In this document: piece by piece, positions 34,869 through 44,104 of the stretch | Layout of the letters: each line of letters opens with the position of its first letter | Numbering within the stretch: position 1 is the stretch's first letter | Notes under the pieces: generated by a model | Told to the model about the DNA's origin: nothing | What the model saw: the letters and a program-made list of their open reading frames with translations, nothing else | The model's database searches: none | Source: Nevskia sp. | GTDB lineage: Bacteria > Pseudomonadota > Gammaproteobacteria > Nevskiales > Nevskiaceae | Length of the DNA: 64,000 nt | NCBI GenBank assembly: GCA_030694365.1 | Contig: JAUXYM010000070.1 | Span: forward strand, 42,217-106,216 | Direction: 5' to 3' | Translations under genes and position numbers: made by a program

Positions 34869-35717
34869 ATGATTCCCGTCCGTCGCGATCTGCAGTTCAA
34901 GCTGGCTGATGTCGACCTGAAAACCTGGAACGCCCAGGGCCCGCTGGTCAGCGCCTACATGAACACGCTGTCGCTGTTCTTCCCGGATGGCGAGCGTTTC
35001 TTCATCCATTCCCTGCGCCATTATCGTGACCAGATCACCGATCCGGAACTGAAAGCCCAGGTCACCGGCTTCATCGGCCAGGAAGCGATGCACGGCCGCG
35101 AGCACGAGGAATACAACGAGCGCCTCGCCGAACAGGGCCTGCCGGCGGCAGCGCTGGTGAAGAGCATCTTGACCATCATCGAAGCCGCCAAACGCCTGCC
35201 GAAGCCGGCGCAATTGTCGATCACCATCGCGCTGGAGCACTTCACCGCGATCTATGGCGACCTGCTGCTGCGCAAGCCGGAATTGATCGCCGGCAGCAAC
35301 CCGTCGATGACCGCGATGTGGCGCTGGCATGCGCTGGAGGAGACCGAGCACAAAGCCGTGGCCTTCGACGTCTATGCCAAGGTGGTCGGCAGCGATCTAC
35401 GCGCCTACCTGCTGCGTACCTCGACCCTGGTGGTGATCACCAGCATCTTCCTGTCGCTGATCGCGGTGGCGATGGCGCGCATGCTGCTGGCCGACAAGAG
35501 CACGAAAAAGGGGCCGCGCGAATGGGCGAAGTTCGCCTGGTTCATGCTCGGCCCGACCGGCGGCCTGCGCGGCATCGCGCTGCCCTGGCTGGACTACTTC
35601 AAGCCGAGCTTCCATCCCTGGGATCACGACAACCGCCACTTCCTGAACCAGATCGACGCGATCAACGAGAAGTACGGCGTGCCGGCCAAGTCGCCGAGGA
35701 TGGCGGCCGCCGCTTGA
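34869..35717 (+). CDS. Predicted metal-dependent hydrolase (COG3687 type)
   Basis: A 282-residue protein of the predicted metal-dependent hydrolase family PF10118. Conserved acidic/His clusters suggest a di-metal site in a helical bundle: FFPDGERFFIHSLRHYRDQI, TGFIGQEAMHGREHEEYNE, LEHFTAIYGDLLL and WRWHALEETEHKAVAFDVY. A TM-like segment occurs near residues 175-200 (LVVITSIFLSLIAVAMARML). The true substrate is unknown. The ATG at 34869 follows GAGGAG by seven bases. Control by the divergent MerR regulator through the palindrome at 34814 is likely. Confidence 0.82.
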   Translation: MIPVRRDLQFKLADVDLKTWNAQGPLVSAYMNTLSLFFPDGERFFIHSLRHYRDQITDPELKAQVTGFIGQEAMHGREHEEYNERLAEQGLPAAALVKSILTIIEAAKRLPKPAQLSITIALEHFTAIYGDLLLRKPELIAGSNPSMTAMWRWHALEETEHKAVAFDVYAKVVGSDLRAYLLRTSTLVVITSIFLSLIAVAMARMLLADKSTKKGPREWAKFAWFMLGPTGGLRGIALPWLDYFKPSFHPWDHDNRHFLNQIDAINEKYGVPAKSPRMAAAA

Positions 35718-35737
35718 TCGCATGTCGTTGAACCCAG

Positions 35738-35768
35738 GCCGGACGAGCTCACCTCGTCCGGCTTTCTT
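35738..35768 (+). terminator. Rho-independent terminator after the hydrolase gene
   Basis: A perfect 10-bp stem (GCCGGACGAG / CTCGTCCGGC) with a five-base loop is followed by TTTCTT. Confidence 0.88.
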
Positions 35769-35904
35769 GTCGGCGCGGCCTGGTGATCTCGGGTGTTGAA
35801 CCACGCGGACGGCCACAACCGCCGCACAGCGGCCACCGTCACCGAATCGTCACGCGGGCCGCGTCTAGTACGATGATCCACCGATCTGCCGTGTCCTGAC
35901 CCGC

Positions 35905-38082
35905 ATGAATCCCGCGCCCGCTCCGTCGTTCCTGAACCGCGAACTGTCGCTGCTCGAATTCAACCACCGGGTGCTGGCCCAGGCCGAAGACATCCGGGTG
36001 CCGCTGCTGGAACGGCTCAAGTTCCTGTGCATCTCCTGCTCGAATCTCGACGAATTCTTCGAGATCCGCGTCGCCGGCCTCAAGCAGATGGCCAAGGTCG
36101 GCGCCGCTTCGGTCGGGCCGGACGGCAGCACGCCGGCCGAGCTGCTGGCGATGATCTCGGCGGCCGGACACCAGTTGGTCGATGCCCAGTACCGGATGCT
36201 CAACGAGGTGCTGATTCCAGCGCTGGACGCCGAGCACATTCGTTTCGTTCGTCGTAGCCACTGGACGCCGGAGCAGGACGCCTGGCTGAAGGCCTATTTC
36301 GAGAACGAGGTGATGCCGGTGCTGTCGCCGATCGGCCTCGATCCGGCGCATCCGTTCCCGCGGATCATGAACAAGTCGCTGAACTTCATCGTTTCGCTGT
36401 CCGGCCGCGATGCCTTCGGCCGCAACATCGCTTACGCGGTGGTCCAGGCGCCGCGCGCGCTGCCCCGGTTGATCCGCCTGCCGGCCTCGGTGCCAGGCAC
36501 CGGGCCGAACGATTTCGTGTTCCTGTCCAGCGTCATCCACGCCCATGTCGATCAGTTGTTTCCGGGCATGGCGCCGAGCGGCTGCTACCAGTTCCGGGTC
36601 ACCCGCAATTCCGATCTGCTGGTCGACGAAGCCGAAGCTTCCGATCTGCTCGAAGCGCTCGAAGACGAACTCGAACAGCGCCAGTGGGGCGATACCGTGC
36701 GCCTGGAAGTGGCGCACAACTGCCCGGATCAACTGGTCCGCTACCTCGCCGAAGAGCTGAACCTGGCACCCGGCGACATCTACCAGTGCAACGGCCCGGT
36801 CAACCTGATGCGCCTGCTGGCGATTCCGGATCTCGTCGATCGCGCCGATCTGAAAGACCCGCCGTTCACGCCGCGGGTGCCGAAAGCGCTGGCCGGCGAC
36901 CTGTTCGCGGCGATGCGCGAACAGGACCGCCTGCTGCAGCATCCGTATGACTCCTTCGGCCCGGTGCTGGAACTGCTACGCCAGGCCGCGAAAGATCCGA
37001 ACGTGCTGGCGATCCGGCAGACGCTGTACCGCACCGGTGCCAAGAGCCCGGTGGCCGAAGCGCTGATCCAGGCCGCCCGCGCCGGCAAGGAAGTGACCGT
37101 GGTCGTCGAACTGCGCGCGCGCTTCGATGAGGCCGACAACATCTCGCTGGCGGAAGCGCTGCAGGACGTCGGTGCTCACGTGGTCTATGGCGTGGTCGGC
37201 TACAAGACTCACGCCAAGATGATGCTGATCGTCCGCCGCGAGAGCGATGCTTCAACGCCGGGTGCCGCCCCGGTCCTCAAGCACTACGCGCACCTCGGCA
37301 CCGGCAACTACCACCCGAAGACGGCGCGGATGTACACCGACTACGGCCTGATGACCGCCGATCCGGCGATCTGCCGCGATATCCACCACGTCTTCCTGCA
37401 ACTGACCAGCCTCGGCAAGGTGCCGGAGCTGAAATGCCTGCTGCAGGCACCGTTCACGCTGGCCATCGGCGTTCGTGCGCGGATTGCCCGCGAGATCGAG
37501 CAGGTGCAGGCCGGCAAGCCCGGCCGCATCGTCGCCAAGATGAATGGCCTGGTCGAGCCGGAAACGATCAAGGCGCTGTACGAGGCCTCGCAGGCCGGCG
37601 TGCAGATCGATCTGATCGTGCGCGGCATGTGCAGCTTGCGGCCCGGCGTGCCGGGGCTGTCCGACAACATCCGGGTACGCTCGGTGATCGGCCGCTTCCT
37701 CGAACACCAGCGGGTGTTCTGGTTCCACAACGGCGGTGCCGACGAAGTCTGGCTGTCGAGTGCCGACTGGATGGAGCGCAACCTGCTGCGCCGCGTCGAG
37801 ATCGCCTTCCCGCTGCGCGACCAGGCGATCCGCGAACGGGTCATGGAACACCTGCTCGCCTACCTCGCCGACAGCACCCAAAGCTGGCTGCTGCAGGAAG
37901 ACGGTCGCTACCTGCGTGCCGAACCCAGAACCGACGCGGGGGCCGATGCGATCGGCGTGCAGGTGCGCATGCTCGCCGAAGCCGGCGTCATCAGCGTGCC
38001 CGGCGTCGCCACCCACGAGAGCGCCGAACCGGTGCTGAAGCTGGCACCGAAGCCGCGCGCGCGGCGCAAAGCCACAAGCTGA
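35905..38082 (+). CDS. ppk1: Polyphosphate kinase 1
   Basis: A 725-residue enzyme that reversibly transfers the gamma-phosphate of ATP to polyphosphate. The N-terminal domain begins LNRELSLLEFNHRVLAQAED and includes CISCSNLDEFFEIRVAGLKQ. The catalytic His is in VVGYKTHAKMMLIV, and the PLD-like active-site segments RQTLYRTGAKSPVAEALIQA and HLGTGNYHPKTARMYTDYGL are present, as is the late VRSVIGRFLEHQRVFWF. It is slightly longer than E. coli Ppk (688 residues). No exopolyphosphatase gene is adjacent. Start ATG at 35905. Confidence 0.97.
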   Translation: MNPAPAPSFLNRELSLLEFNHRVLAQAEDIRVPLLERLKFLCISCSNLDEFFEIRVAGLKQMAKVGAASVGPDGSTPAELLAMISAAGHQLVDAQYRMLNEVLIPALDAEHIRFVRRSHWTPEQDAWLKAYFENEVMPVLSPIGLDPAHPFPRIMNKSLNFIVSLSGRDAFGRNIAYAVVQAPRALPRLIRLPASVPGTGPNDFVFLSSVIHAHVDQLFPGMAPSGCYQFRVTRNSDLLVDEAEASDLLEALEDELEQRQWGDTVRLEVAHNCPDQLVRYLAEELNLAPGDIYQCNGPVNLMRLLAIPDLVDRADLKDPPFTPRVPKALAGDLFAAMREQDRLLQHPYDSFGPVLELLRQAAKDPNVLAIRQTLYRTGAKSPVAEALIQAARAGKEVTVVVELRARFDEADNISLAEALQDVGAHVVYGVVGYKTHAKMMLIVRRESDASTPGAAPVLKHYAHLGTGNYHPKTARMYTDYGLMTADPAICRDIHHVFLQLTSLGKVPELKCLLQAPFTLAIGVRARIAREIEQVQAGKPGRIVAKMNGLVEPETIKALYEASQAGVQIDLIVRGMCSLRPGVPGLSDNIRVRSVIGRFLEHQRVFWFHNGGADEVWLSSADWMERNLLRRVEIAFPLRDQAIRERVMEHLLAYLADSTQSWLLQEDGRYLRAEPRTDAGADAIGVQVRMLAEAGVISVPGVATHESAEPVLKLAPKPRARRKATS

Positions 38083-38098
38083 CCCCGCTCAGGCCTTG

Positions 38099-38206
38099 TC
38101 TCCCTCCCCCGCTTTGCGGGGGAAGGCCGGGATGGGGGCGGTTGAGTTCAGCGCCACGGTCAAACGCCCCCACCCCAACCCTCCCCCGCTCGCGGGGGAG
38201 GGAGAC
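38099..38206. repeat. R2 dispersed repeat
   Basis: About 108 bp with the same double-hairpin structure as the copy at 33763. It lies just after ppk1. The hsdR open frame extends into it, but those codons are unlikely to be translated. Confidence 0.85.
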
Positions 38207-38287
38207 AAGCCGAGCCCCTCTGCTGCCGTTCAACCACAAGCTGTGCAAGGATCGCGTCCACCAAACGCCATCGACCGAACCCGCGCA

Positions 38288-41071
38288 GTGACGACACCAG
38301 AAGCCGAAGCACGTCGGCAGATCGACCTGAAGCTTGCAGCGGCCGGCTGGGCGGTCCAGAACTGGAAGCAGATCAATCTCGCGGCCGCACTTGGTGTGGC
38401 GGTTCGCGAACATCCCACCGATACCGGCCCGGCGGATTACGTTCTGTATGTCGATCGCACCGCCGTTGGCATCATCGAAGCCAAGCGCGATGACCAAGGC
38501 GACAAACTCACCGTTCACGAAAACCAGACCGAACGCTATGCGCGGGCCCGCCTGAAATGGCGCAAGGACGCCGAGCCACTGTCCTTCCTGTTCGAGAGCA
38601 CCGGCGAAATCACCCGCTACACCGATGGCCGCGATCCGGCACCGCGCTCGCGCGAGCTGTTCCATTTCTTCCAGCCCGAGCAGTTGGCGAAGTGGCTGGA
38701 ACGCCCCGACACCCTGCGGCATCGCCTTGCCGCCGACATGCCGCCATTGCCGCTGCTGAACCTGCGTGACTGCCAGGTCAGCGCCGTCACCGGCCTTGAG
38801 GCTTCGCTGGCGAAGAACAAGCCACGCGCTCTGGTCCACATGGCCACCGGTGCCGGAAAAACCTTCACCGCCATCACCTCGGTTTACCGCCTGCTCAAGT
38901 TCGGCGGTGCCCAACGCATCCTGTTTCTGGTCGATACCCGCAACCTGGGCAAGCAGGCGCATCAGGAGTTCATGGCCTACACGCCGCCGGATGACGCCCG
39001 CACATTCACCGAGTTGTACAACGTGCAGCGCCTCGCCAGCAGCAGCATCGATCCGCATGCCCAGGTGGTGATCAGCACCATCCAGCGCATGTACTCGGTG
39101 CTGTCCGGCGAGCCCATCGATGACTCGGCGGAAGACCTGTCGCTCAACGAAATCCAGCAAACACCCAAGCAGGCGAAGCAGGTCCGCTACAACCCGGCGG
39201 TGCCGGTGGAAGCTTTCGATTTCATCGTCATCGACGAATGCCATCGCAGCATCTACAACCTGTGGAAGCAGGTGCTCGACTACTTCGACGCCTTCCTGAT
39301 CGGCCTCACCGCCACGCCGGACAAGCGCACCTTCGGCTTCTTCAACGAGAACATCGTCGCCGAATACAGCTACGAGCAATCGGTGGCCGATGGCGTCAAT
39401 GTTGGCTACGACGTCTACGCGATCGAAACCGAAATCACCCAGCGAGGTGCCGAGCTGAAGGCACGCGAATGGGTCGATCACCGCGACCGCCAGACCCGCA
39501 AGAAGCGCTGGGCCGAAACCGAGGAAGACGCGCTCTATAGCGGCCGCGAGCTGGACCGCTCCGTGGTCAACCCCAGCCAGATCCGCAAGGTCATCCAGGC
39601 GATGAAGACGGCGGTGGAAACCCAGATCTTCCCCACCCGCAAGGAAACGCCCAAGACCCTGATCTTCGCCAAGACCGACAGCCACGCCGACGACATCATC
39701 AACATCCTGCGCGAGGTCTACGGCGTGGGTAACGCCTTCTGCAAGAAGGTGACCTACCGGGCCGACGAAGACACCGACGCCATCCTCGCGAGCTTCCGCA
39801 ACGACTACAACCCGCGCATCGCCGTCACCGTCGCCATGATCGCCACCGGCACCGATGTGAAGCCGCTCGAAGTGCTGCTGTTCATGCGCGACGTGCGCAG
39901 CCGTGGCTACTACGAACAGATGAAAGGCCGCGGCGTGCGCAGCCTTGGCTTCGATGAGCTGCAGCGGGTCAGCAACAGCGCCGACAGCGCCAAGACCCGC
40001 TTCGTGCTGATCGACGCCGTGGGTGTGGAGAAATCCTGCAAGACCGAAAGTCGGCCGCTGGAAAGGAAACCCGGCGTGCCGCTGAAAGACCTGCTGCAAG
40101 GCGTGGCCATGGGCCATCGCGATGACGACACCGTGCTCAGCCTCGCCAATCGCCTGGTTCGTCTCGGCAAGCAGCTCGACGACAAGGCCCGCGCCCGCAT
40201 CGAGCAGGCGGCTGGCGGCGTGCCGGTGGCTGAACTGGGCAGGGCGCTGATTGCCGCCATCAATCCCGACAAGATCGTCGAAGCCGCCCTCGCCACTGCC
40301 AAGACCAAGGGCATCACCCGCGACGAAGACACGCTCACCGAGGATGAAATCGCCGCCGCCCGCGCCGAGCGCGTCGCTGCCGCCTGCCTGCCTTTTGATC
40401 GCCCCGAACTGCGCGACGCCATCGACAACGCCCGCCGCGACCGCGAACAACTGATCGACCACCTCAACCTCGATCAAGTCAGCTTCAGCGGCTACAGCGA
40501 ACAGGCCGAAGCCCAGGCGCAGCAAGACATCCAGCGCTTTGCCGACTACATCAAGGCGCACAAGGACGAGATCGCCGCGCTGTCGTTCTTCTACCAGCAG
40601 CCCTACCAGCGCCGCGCCCTGAGCTTCGACATGATCGAAGCCCTGCACGAGCAGCTGGCCCGCCCGCCGCTGATGCTGACCACCGAGCGTTTATGGAGCG
40701 CCTACGCCCGGGTGCAGGCCTCGCAGGTCAAGGGCGCCAACACCCGCCGCCAGCTCACCGACCTGATCGCCCTCGTGCGTTTCGCCATCGGGCTGGATAC
40801 CGAACTCAAGCCGTTCAGCGAACAGGTGGACAAGCGCTTCCAGGAATGGATTTTCAGACACAACGCCCGGCGCGGCACCGCGTTCAGCGCCGAGCAGACC
40901 GAATGGCTGCGCCTGATCAAGGACCACATCGCCAGCTCCTGCAGCATCAGCCGCGAGGATTTCGACTACGCCGCGCTGGCCAGCCGTGGCGGCCTGCAGC
41001 GGGCGTGGACGCTGTTCGGGGCGGAGCTGGATGACGTGATTGGCGGGATGAATGAGGAGTTGGTGGCCTGA
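38288..41071 (+). CDS. hsdR: Type I restriction enzyme R subunit (EcoEI-like)
   Basis: The motor/nuclease subunit of a type I restriction system, about 927 residues from the GTG at 38288. The endonuclease-type N-terminus (GPADYVLYVDRTAVGIIEAK) has the PD-x-ExK-like arrangement. SF2 helicase motifs follow: MATGAGKTF, FIVIDECHRS (DEAH-type), GLTATP, then MIATGTDVKPLE and QMKGRGVRS. The C-terminal part resembles the EcoEI R C-terminal domain. The frame is open up to 38096, but that part is an R2 repeat; homology begins near TTPEAEARRQIDLKLAAAGW, just after the GTG. No clear ribosome site is seen. It overlaps hsdS by one base. Confidence 0.92.
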   Translation: MTTPEAEARRQIDLKLAAAGWAVQNWKQINLAAALGVAVREHPTDTGPADYVLYVDRTAVGIIEAKRDDQGDKLTVHENQTERYARARLKWRKDAEPLSFLFESTGEITRYTDGRDPAPRSRELFHFFQPEQLAKWLERPDTLRHRLAADMPPLPLLNLRDCQVSAVTGLEASLAKNKPRALVHMATGAGKTFTAITSVYRLLKFGGAQRILFLVDTRNLGKQAHQEFMAYTPPDDARTFTELYNVQRLASSSIDPHAQVVISTIQRMYSVLSGEPIDDSAEDLSLNEIQQTPKQAKQVRYNPAVPVEAFDFIVIDECHRSIYNLWKQVLDYFDAFLIGLTATPDKRTFGFFNENIVAEYSYEQSVADGVNVGYDVYAIETEITQRGAELKAREWVDHRDRQTRKKRWAETEEDALYSGRELDRSVVNPSQIRKVIQAMKTAVETQIFPTRKETPKTLIFAKTDSHADDIINILREVYGVGNAFCKKVTYRADEDTDAILASFRNDYNPRIAVTVAMIATGTDVKPLEVLLFMRDVRSRGYYEQMKGRGVRSLGFDELQRVSNSADSAKTRFVLIDAVGVEKSCKTESRPLERKPGVPLKDLLQGVAMGHRDDDTVLSLANRLVRLGKQLDDKARARIEQAAGGVPVAELGRALIAAINPDKIVEAALATAKTKGITRDEDTLTEDEIAAARAERVAAACLPFDRPELRDAIDNARRDREQLIDHLNLDQVSFSGYSEQAEAQAQQDIQRFADYIKAHKDEIAALSFFYQQPYQRRALSFDMIEALHEQLARPPLMLTTERLWSAYARVQASQVKGANTRRQLTDLIALVRFAIGLDTELKPFSEQVDKRFQEWIFRHNARRGTAFSAEQTEWLRLIKDHIASSCSISREDFDYAALASRGGLQRAWTLFGAELDDVIGGMNEELVA

Positions 41072-42714
41072 TGGAGATCGCAGAGGGGTGGATTGCTACC
41101 AAGTTGGGCGAAATTGCTGAATTTGAAATGGGGCAAGCCCCACCCGGGGAAGCATCAAATTTTTGCGGGAGAGGTAGTCCTTTCGTTAAGGCTGGCGAGT
41201 TTGGAGAAATGCGGCCAGTGATCCGCGAATGGACGACTGTTCCGTTGAAATTCGGTCACGCTACCGATGTATTTATCTGTGTAGTTGGAGCTACCGCAGG
41301 AAAGCTCAATCTCGGAGCCGAGTGCGCCATTGGACGAAGCGTTGCTGCAATTCGGCCCAACATTGTTGAAATGCAGCCCTTCATTTATTACCAACTGCTC
41401 CCGAAGGTGCTGGAGCTTCGCGCTCAAAGCAGTGGTTCAGCTCAGAGCGTTATCAGCCAGAAGGACCTCTCGAAGGTCGAAGTGCTGATTGCGCCAATGC
41501 AGGAACAAACCCGCATCGTTACCAAGCTCGAAGAACTGCTGTCGGACCTCGATACGGGGGTGGCGGAACTGAAAGCGGCGCAGAAGAAGCTGGCGCAGTA
41601 CCGGCAGTCGCTGCTGAAGTCCGCCGTCGAAGGCCGGCTCACCGCCGACTGGCGCGCCGCTCGCGCAGTGAACCCCTCTCCCTCCGGGAGAGGGGCAGGG
41701 GTGAGGGACTCGCAGTCCGGGCAGCGCCAGCATCCAGCGGAGAATCCCTCATCCGCCCCTTCGGGGCACCTTCTCCCGGAGGGAGAAGGAAAAAGCGCCG
41801 CGCCACCGTCCACCATTGAAACCGGCACCGACCTGCTCGCCCGCATCCTCATCGAGCGCCGCGCCCGCTGGGAAGCAAAGCAACTCGCCAGGTTCAAGGA
41901 ACAGGGCAAGACTCCGCCGAAGGATTGGCGCGCCAGCTATCCCGAACCCGTCGCCCCCGACACCGCCGGCCTGCCGTCGCTGCCTGAGGGTTGGGTGTGG
42001 GCGACCGTTGACCAGTTGGCGCGCGTAGGTACCGGAGTAACCCCGCTTCGGTCACGGATCGAGTATTTCCAGCAGGGAACCATCCCTTGGATAACGAGCG
42101 GCGCTCTCAACGATGTGGTCGTCAGCGCGGCTTCGGAGCTGGTAACGAAGCTTGCCTTCGATCAGTGCCGCCTCGATCTGTTTCCCGCAGGCACATTGCT
42201 CGTTGCTATGTATGGAGAGGGGAAGACGAGGGGCAAGTGCTCCGAACTTGCGTTCCCTGCGACGATCAATCAGGCAATTGCCGCGCTCGTATGCGAGTTC
42301 GATGCTGAAAGCTGTCGGCAGTATTTGAAGATGTTTCTGCTGAACAGCTATGAACTGATGAGGCAGCAGGCATCCGGCGGGGTGCAACCGAATCTGAACC
42401 TGCAAATCGTCCGTTCTCTTGCGGTTCCGCTTCCGCCCGTCGCCGAACAAGGTGAGATCGTACGTTTGCTCAACACGCAATCCGACGAAATCACCGGGCT
42501 GCGCGACGCTACAAATCTGGCCCTCAAACAATCCACCGCCCAACGCAAGAACATCCTCCGCGCCGCCTTCGCCGGCCAGCTCGTGCTGCAGGACCCGAAC
42601 GACGAACCGGCCAGCGCGCTGCTGGCTCGCATCCGCGCCAAGCAGGCAGACTGCGCGACTGCGCGACCCGCCCGGGGACGCGCCCGCAAAACCGACAGGT
42701 CGACAACATGCTGA
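41071..42714 (+). CDS. hsdS: Type I restriction specificity subunit with repeat-encoded linker
   Basis: A 547-residue DNA-recognition subunit with two target-recognition domains. The first half starts with WIATKLGEIAEFEMGQAPPG and ends in the conserved helical spacer (EELLSDLDTGVAELKAAQKK). The second recognition domain opens WVWATVDQLARVGTGVTPLR and ends in another spacer. Between them, residues of about 201-240 are translated from a dispersed repeat (see 41673) and are rich in Pro, Ser and Gly. The specificity cannot be read from the sequence. ATG at 41071 overlaps the hsdR stop; the 3' end overlaps the ATPase gene by seven bases. Confidence 0.9.
   Translation: MEIAEGWIATKLGEIAEFEMGQAPPGEASNFCGRGSPFVKAGEFGEMRPVIREWTTVPLKFGHATDVFICVVGATAGKLNLGAECAIGRSVAAIRPNIVEMQPFIYYQLLPKVLELRAQSSGSAQSVISQKDLSKVEVLIAPMQEQTRIVTKLEELLSDLDTGVAELKAAQKKLAQYRQSLLKSAVEGRLTADWRAARAVNPSPSGRGAGVRDSQSGQRQHPAENPSSAPSGHLLPEGEGKSAAPPSTIETGTDLLARILIERRARWEAKQLARFKEQGKTPPKDWRASYPEPVAPDTAGLPSLPEGWVWATVDQLARVGTGVTPLRSRIEYFQQGTIPWITSGALNDVVVSAASELVTKLAFDQCRLDLFPAGTLLVAMYGEGKTRGKCSELAFPATINQAIAALVCEFDAESCRQYLKMFLLNSYELMRQQASGGVQPNLNLQIVRSLAVPLPPVAEQGEIVRLLNTQSDEITGLRDATNLALKQSTAQRKNILRAAFAGQLVLQDPNDEPASALLARIRAKQADCATARPARGRARKTDRSTTC
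41673..41790 (+). repeat. R3 dispersed-type repeat inside hsdS
   Basis: CCCTCTCCCTCCGGGAGAGG, then GGCAGGGGTGAGGG, a spacer, and CCTTCTCCCGGAGGGAGAAGG. This is the double-hairpin layout of intergenic repeats in many proteobacteria, here in frame within a gene. It adds about 39 codons to the linker between the two recognition domains. Confidence 0.75.
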
Positions 42715-44102
42715 CGCGTCTTGAAATCGACGGCTTCAAGTCCTTCGAAAGGCTGGATATCACCCTGTCACCGTTCACGGTGGTGCTGGGCAGCAATGCC
42801 GCCGGCAAGAGCAATCTGTTCGACGCCGTCCAGTTGTTGTCCAACCTGGCGACCCGCGATGTTGCGGAAGCGGTCAAGGAGATGCGGGGCGAGCCGCTGG
42901 AACTGTTCCGTCAGACCACCAGCGGACACAGCAAGCAGATTCACTTCGTCGCCGAGGTGCTCGTCGATCCGACCGTGCGCGATCCCTGGGGGACCGAGGT
43001 TCGGCTGTCACACACCCGCATCCGCTATGAGGTGACGCTGGAGCGCCGCGAAACCAAGGCCGGCATCGAGCGCATCCAGGTGGCCAGTGAATCGGCGACG
43101 CCGATCATGCGCAAGGACGATACCTGGGCTGAATCGCTGCATCCCACGAAAGCGTTTCGTCAGGCGTATCTGAAGTACGCCCGTCAGAAGCCGTGGTTGA
43201 CCACGGACCAAGTCGATGAAGGCCTGTCGTTCAGTGTTCATCAGGACGGCAAGCAGGGGCGCAATCGTCCCGCCAGCGCCGCCGAAGCGTCGGTTCTGTA
43301 CAGCATCACCAATGCCGAGTTTCCGCATCTGTTCGCGTTGCGCGAGGAAATGCGCCACTGGCGGCTGCTGCAACTCGATCCCGCCTTGCTGCGCCGGCCG
43401 GTTCCAGCCACCGCGGCTGATGTGCTCGATGCCAACGGATCGAACCTCGCTGCGGTGCTGGCGCAGATGAAGGCGGAAACGGCAACGCCGGAGCGGCCGA
43501 GCGGCGTGCTCGCCGATATCGCCTTTGAACTGAACAGCCTGATTCCGGGCATCGCCAAGCTGGACGCGCGTTTGAACGAGGCCAGCCGCGAATACCGGAT
43601 CGACCTCACCATGCGTGATGGCCTGCCGTTCTCGTCCCGGGTGGTATCCGACGGCACCTTGCGCGTGCTCGCACTGCTGACCCTGCTGCATGACCCGCGA
43701 CATCGGGGATTGATCTGCTTCGAAGAACCCGAAAACGGGGTTCATCCCGGCCGCATCCACCAGCTGGTACAGCGCCTGAGGGAAATGGTGATGGTGCCGC
43801 AGTCGTTCGAGATCGGGGATGCGGTGGTGCCGCTGAGCCAACTGCTGCTGAACAGTCACTCGCCGGTGGTGCTGTCGGCCTTGCTGGACAAGGAACTGCG
43901 CGCGCGGCACGGCACGATCTTTTTCGCCGACGTTGCGTCGGTCATCGATCCCGGTTGCACGGGTGTGCGCCGAAAGACGCGCCTGCGCTCGGTTCGCCAG
44001 CATCCGCAATGGGGGCTGATCAGCGCAGAGGCCGAGCCCGGGCAGCAGGTTTCCGATCTTGAGGTCCGCAAGGTTCTCGAAACCGTGGGCGGCGAGGGCT
44101 GA
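42708..44102 (+). CDS. ABC-type AAA ATPase (AAA_21 type), defence-associated
   Basis: A 464-residue ATPase of the SMC/Rad50-like AAA_21 type. Walker A is at residues 28-36 (GSNAAGKSN) after LEIDGFKSFERLDI. The signature-like VVSDGTLRVLALLTLL, Walker B GLICFEEPENGVHP and the switch His in LLLNSHSPVVLSAL follow in order. It overlaps hsdS by seven bases and precedes a TOPRIM-like gene by two bases. An ATPase of this kind paired with a TOPRIM-like protein is the architecture of known phage-defence modules (AbiL, PARIS, OLD-like), and similar restriction-linked genes (RloA/RloB) occur inside hsd loci. Defence function is inferred. Confidence 0.85.
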   Translation: MLTRLEIDGFKSFERLDITLSPFTVVLGSNAAGKSNLFDAVQLLSNLATRDVAEAVKEMRGEPLELFRQTTSGHSKQIHFVAEVLVDPTVRDPWGTEVRLSHTRIRYEVTLERRETKAGIERIQVASESATPIMRKDDTWAESLHPTKAFRQAYLKYARQKPWLTTDQVDEGLSFSVHQDGKQGRNRPASAAEASVLYSITNAEFPHLFALREEMRHWRLLQLDPALLRRPVPATAADVLDANGSNLAAVLAQMKAETATPERPSGVLADIAFELNSLIPGIAKLDARLNEASREYRIDLTMRDGLPFSSRVVSDGTLRVLALLTLLHDPRHRGLICFEEPENGVHPGRIHQLVQRLREMVMVPQSFEIGDAVVPLSQLLLNSHSPVVLSALLDKELRARHGTIFFADVASVIDPGCTGVRRKTRLRSVRQHPQWGLISAEAEPGQQVSDLEVRKVLETVGGEG

Positions 44103-44104
44103 TC

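Noticed and set aside
37991..40648. An 885-codon minus-strand frame opposite hsdR
   Set aside because: No recognisable domain; the plus strand carries all the type I restriction motifs.
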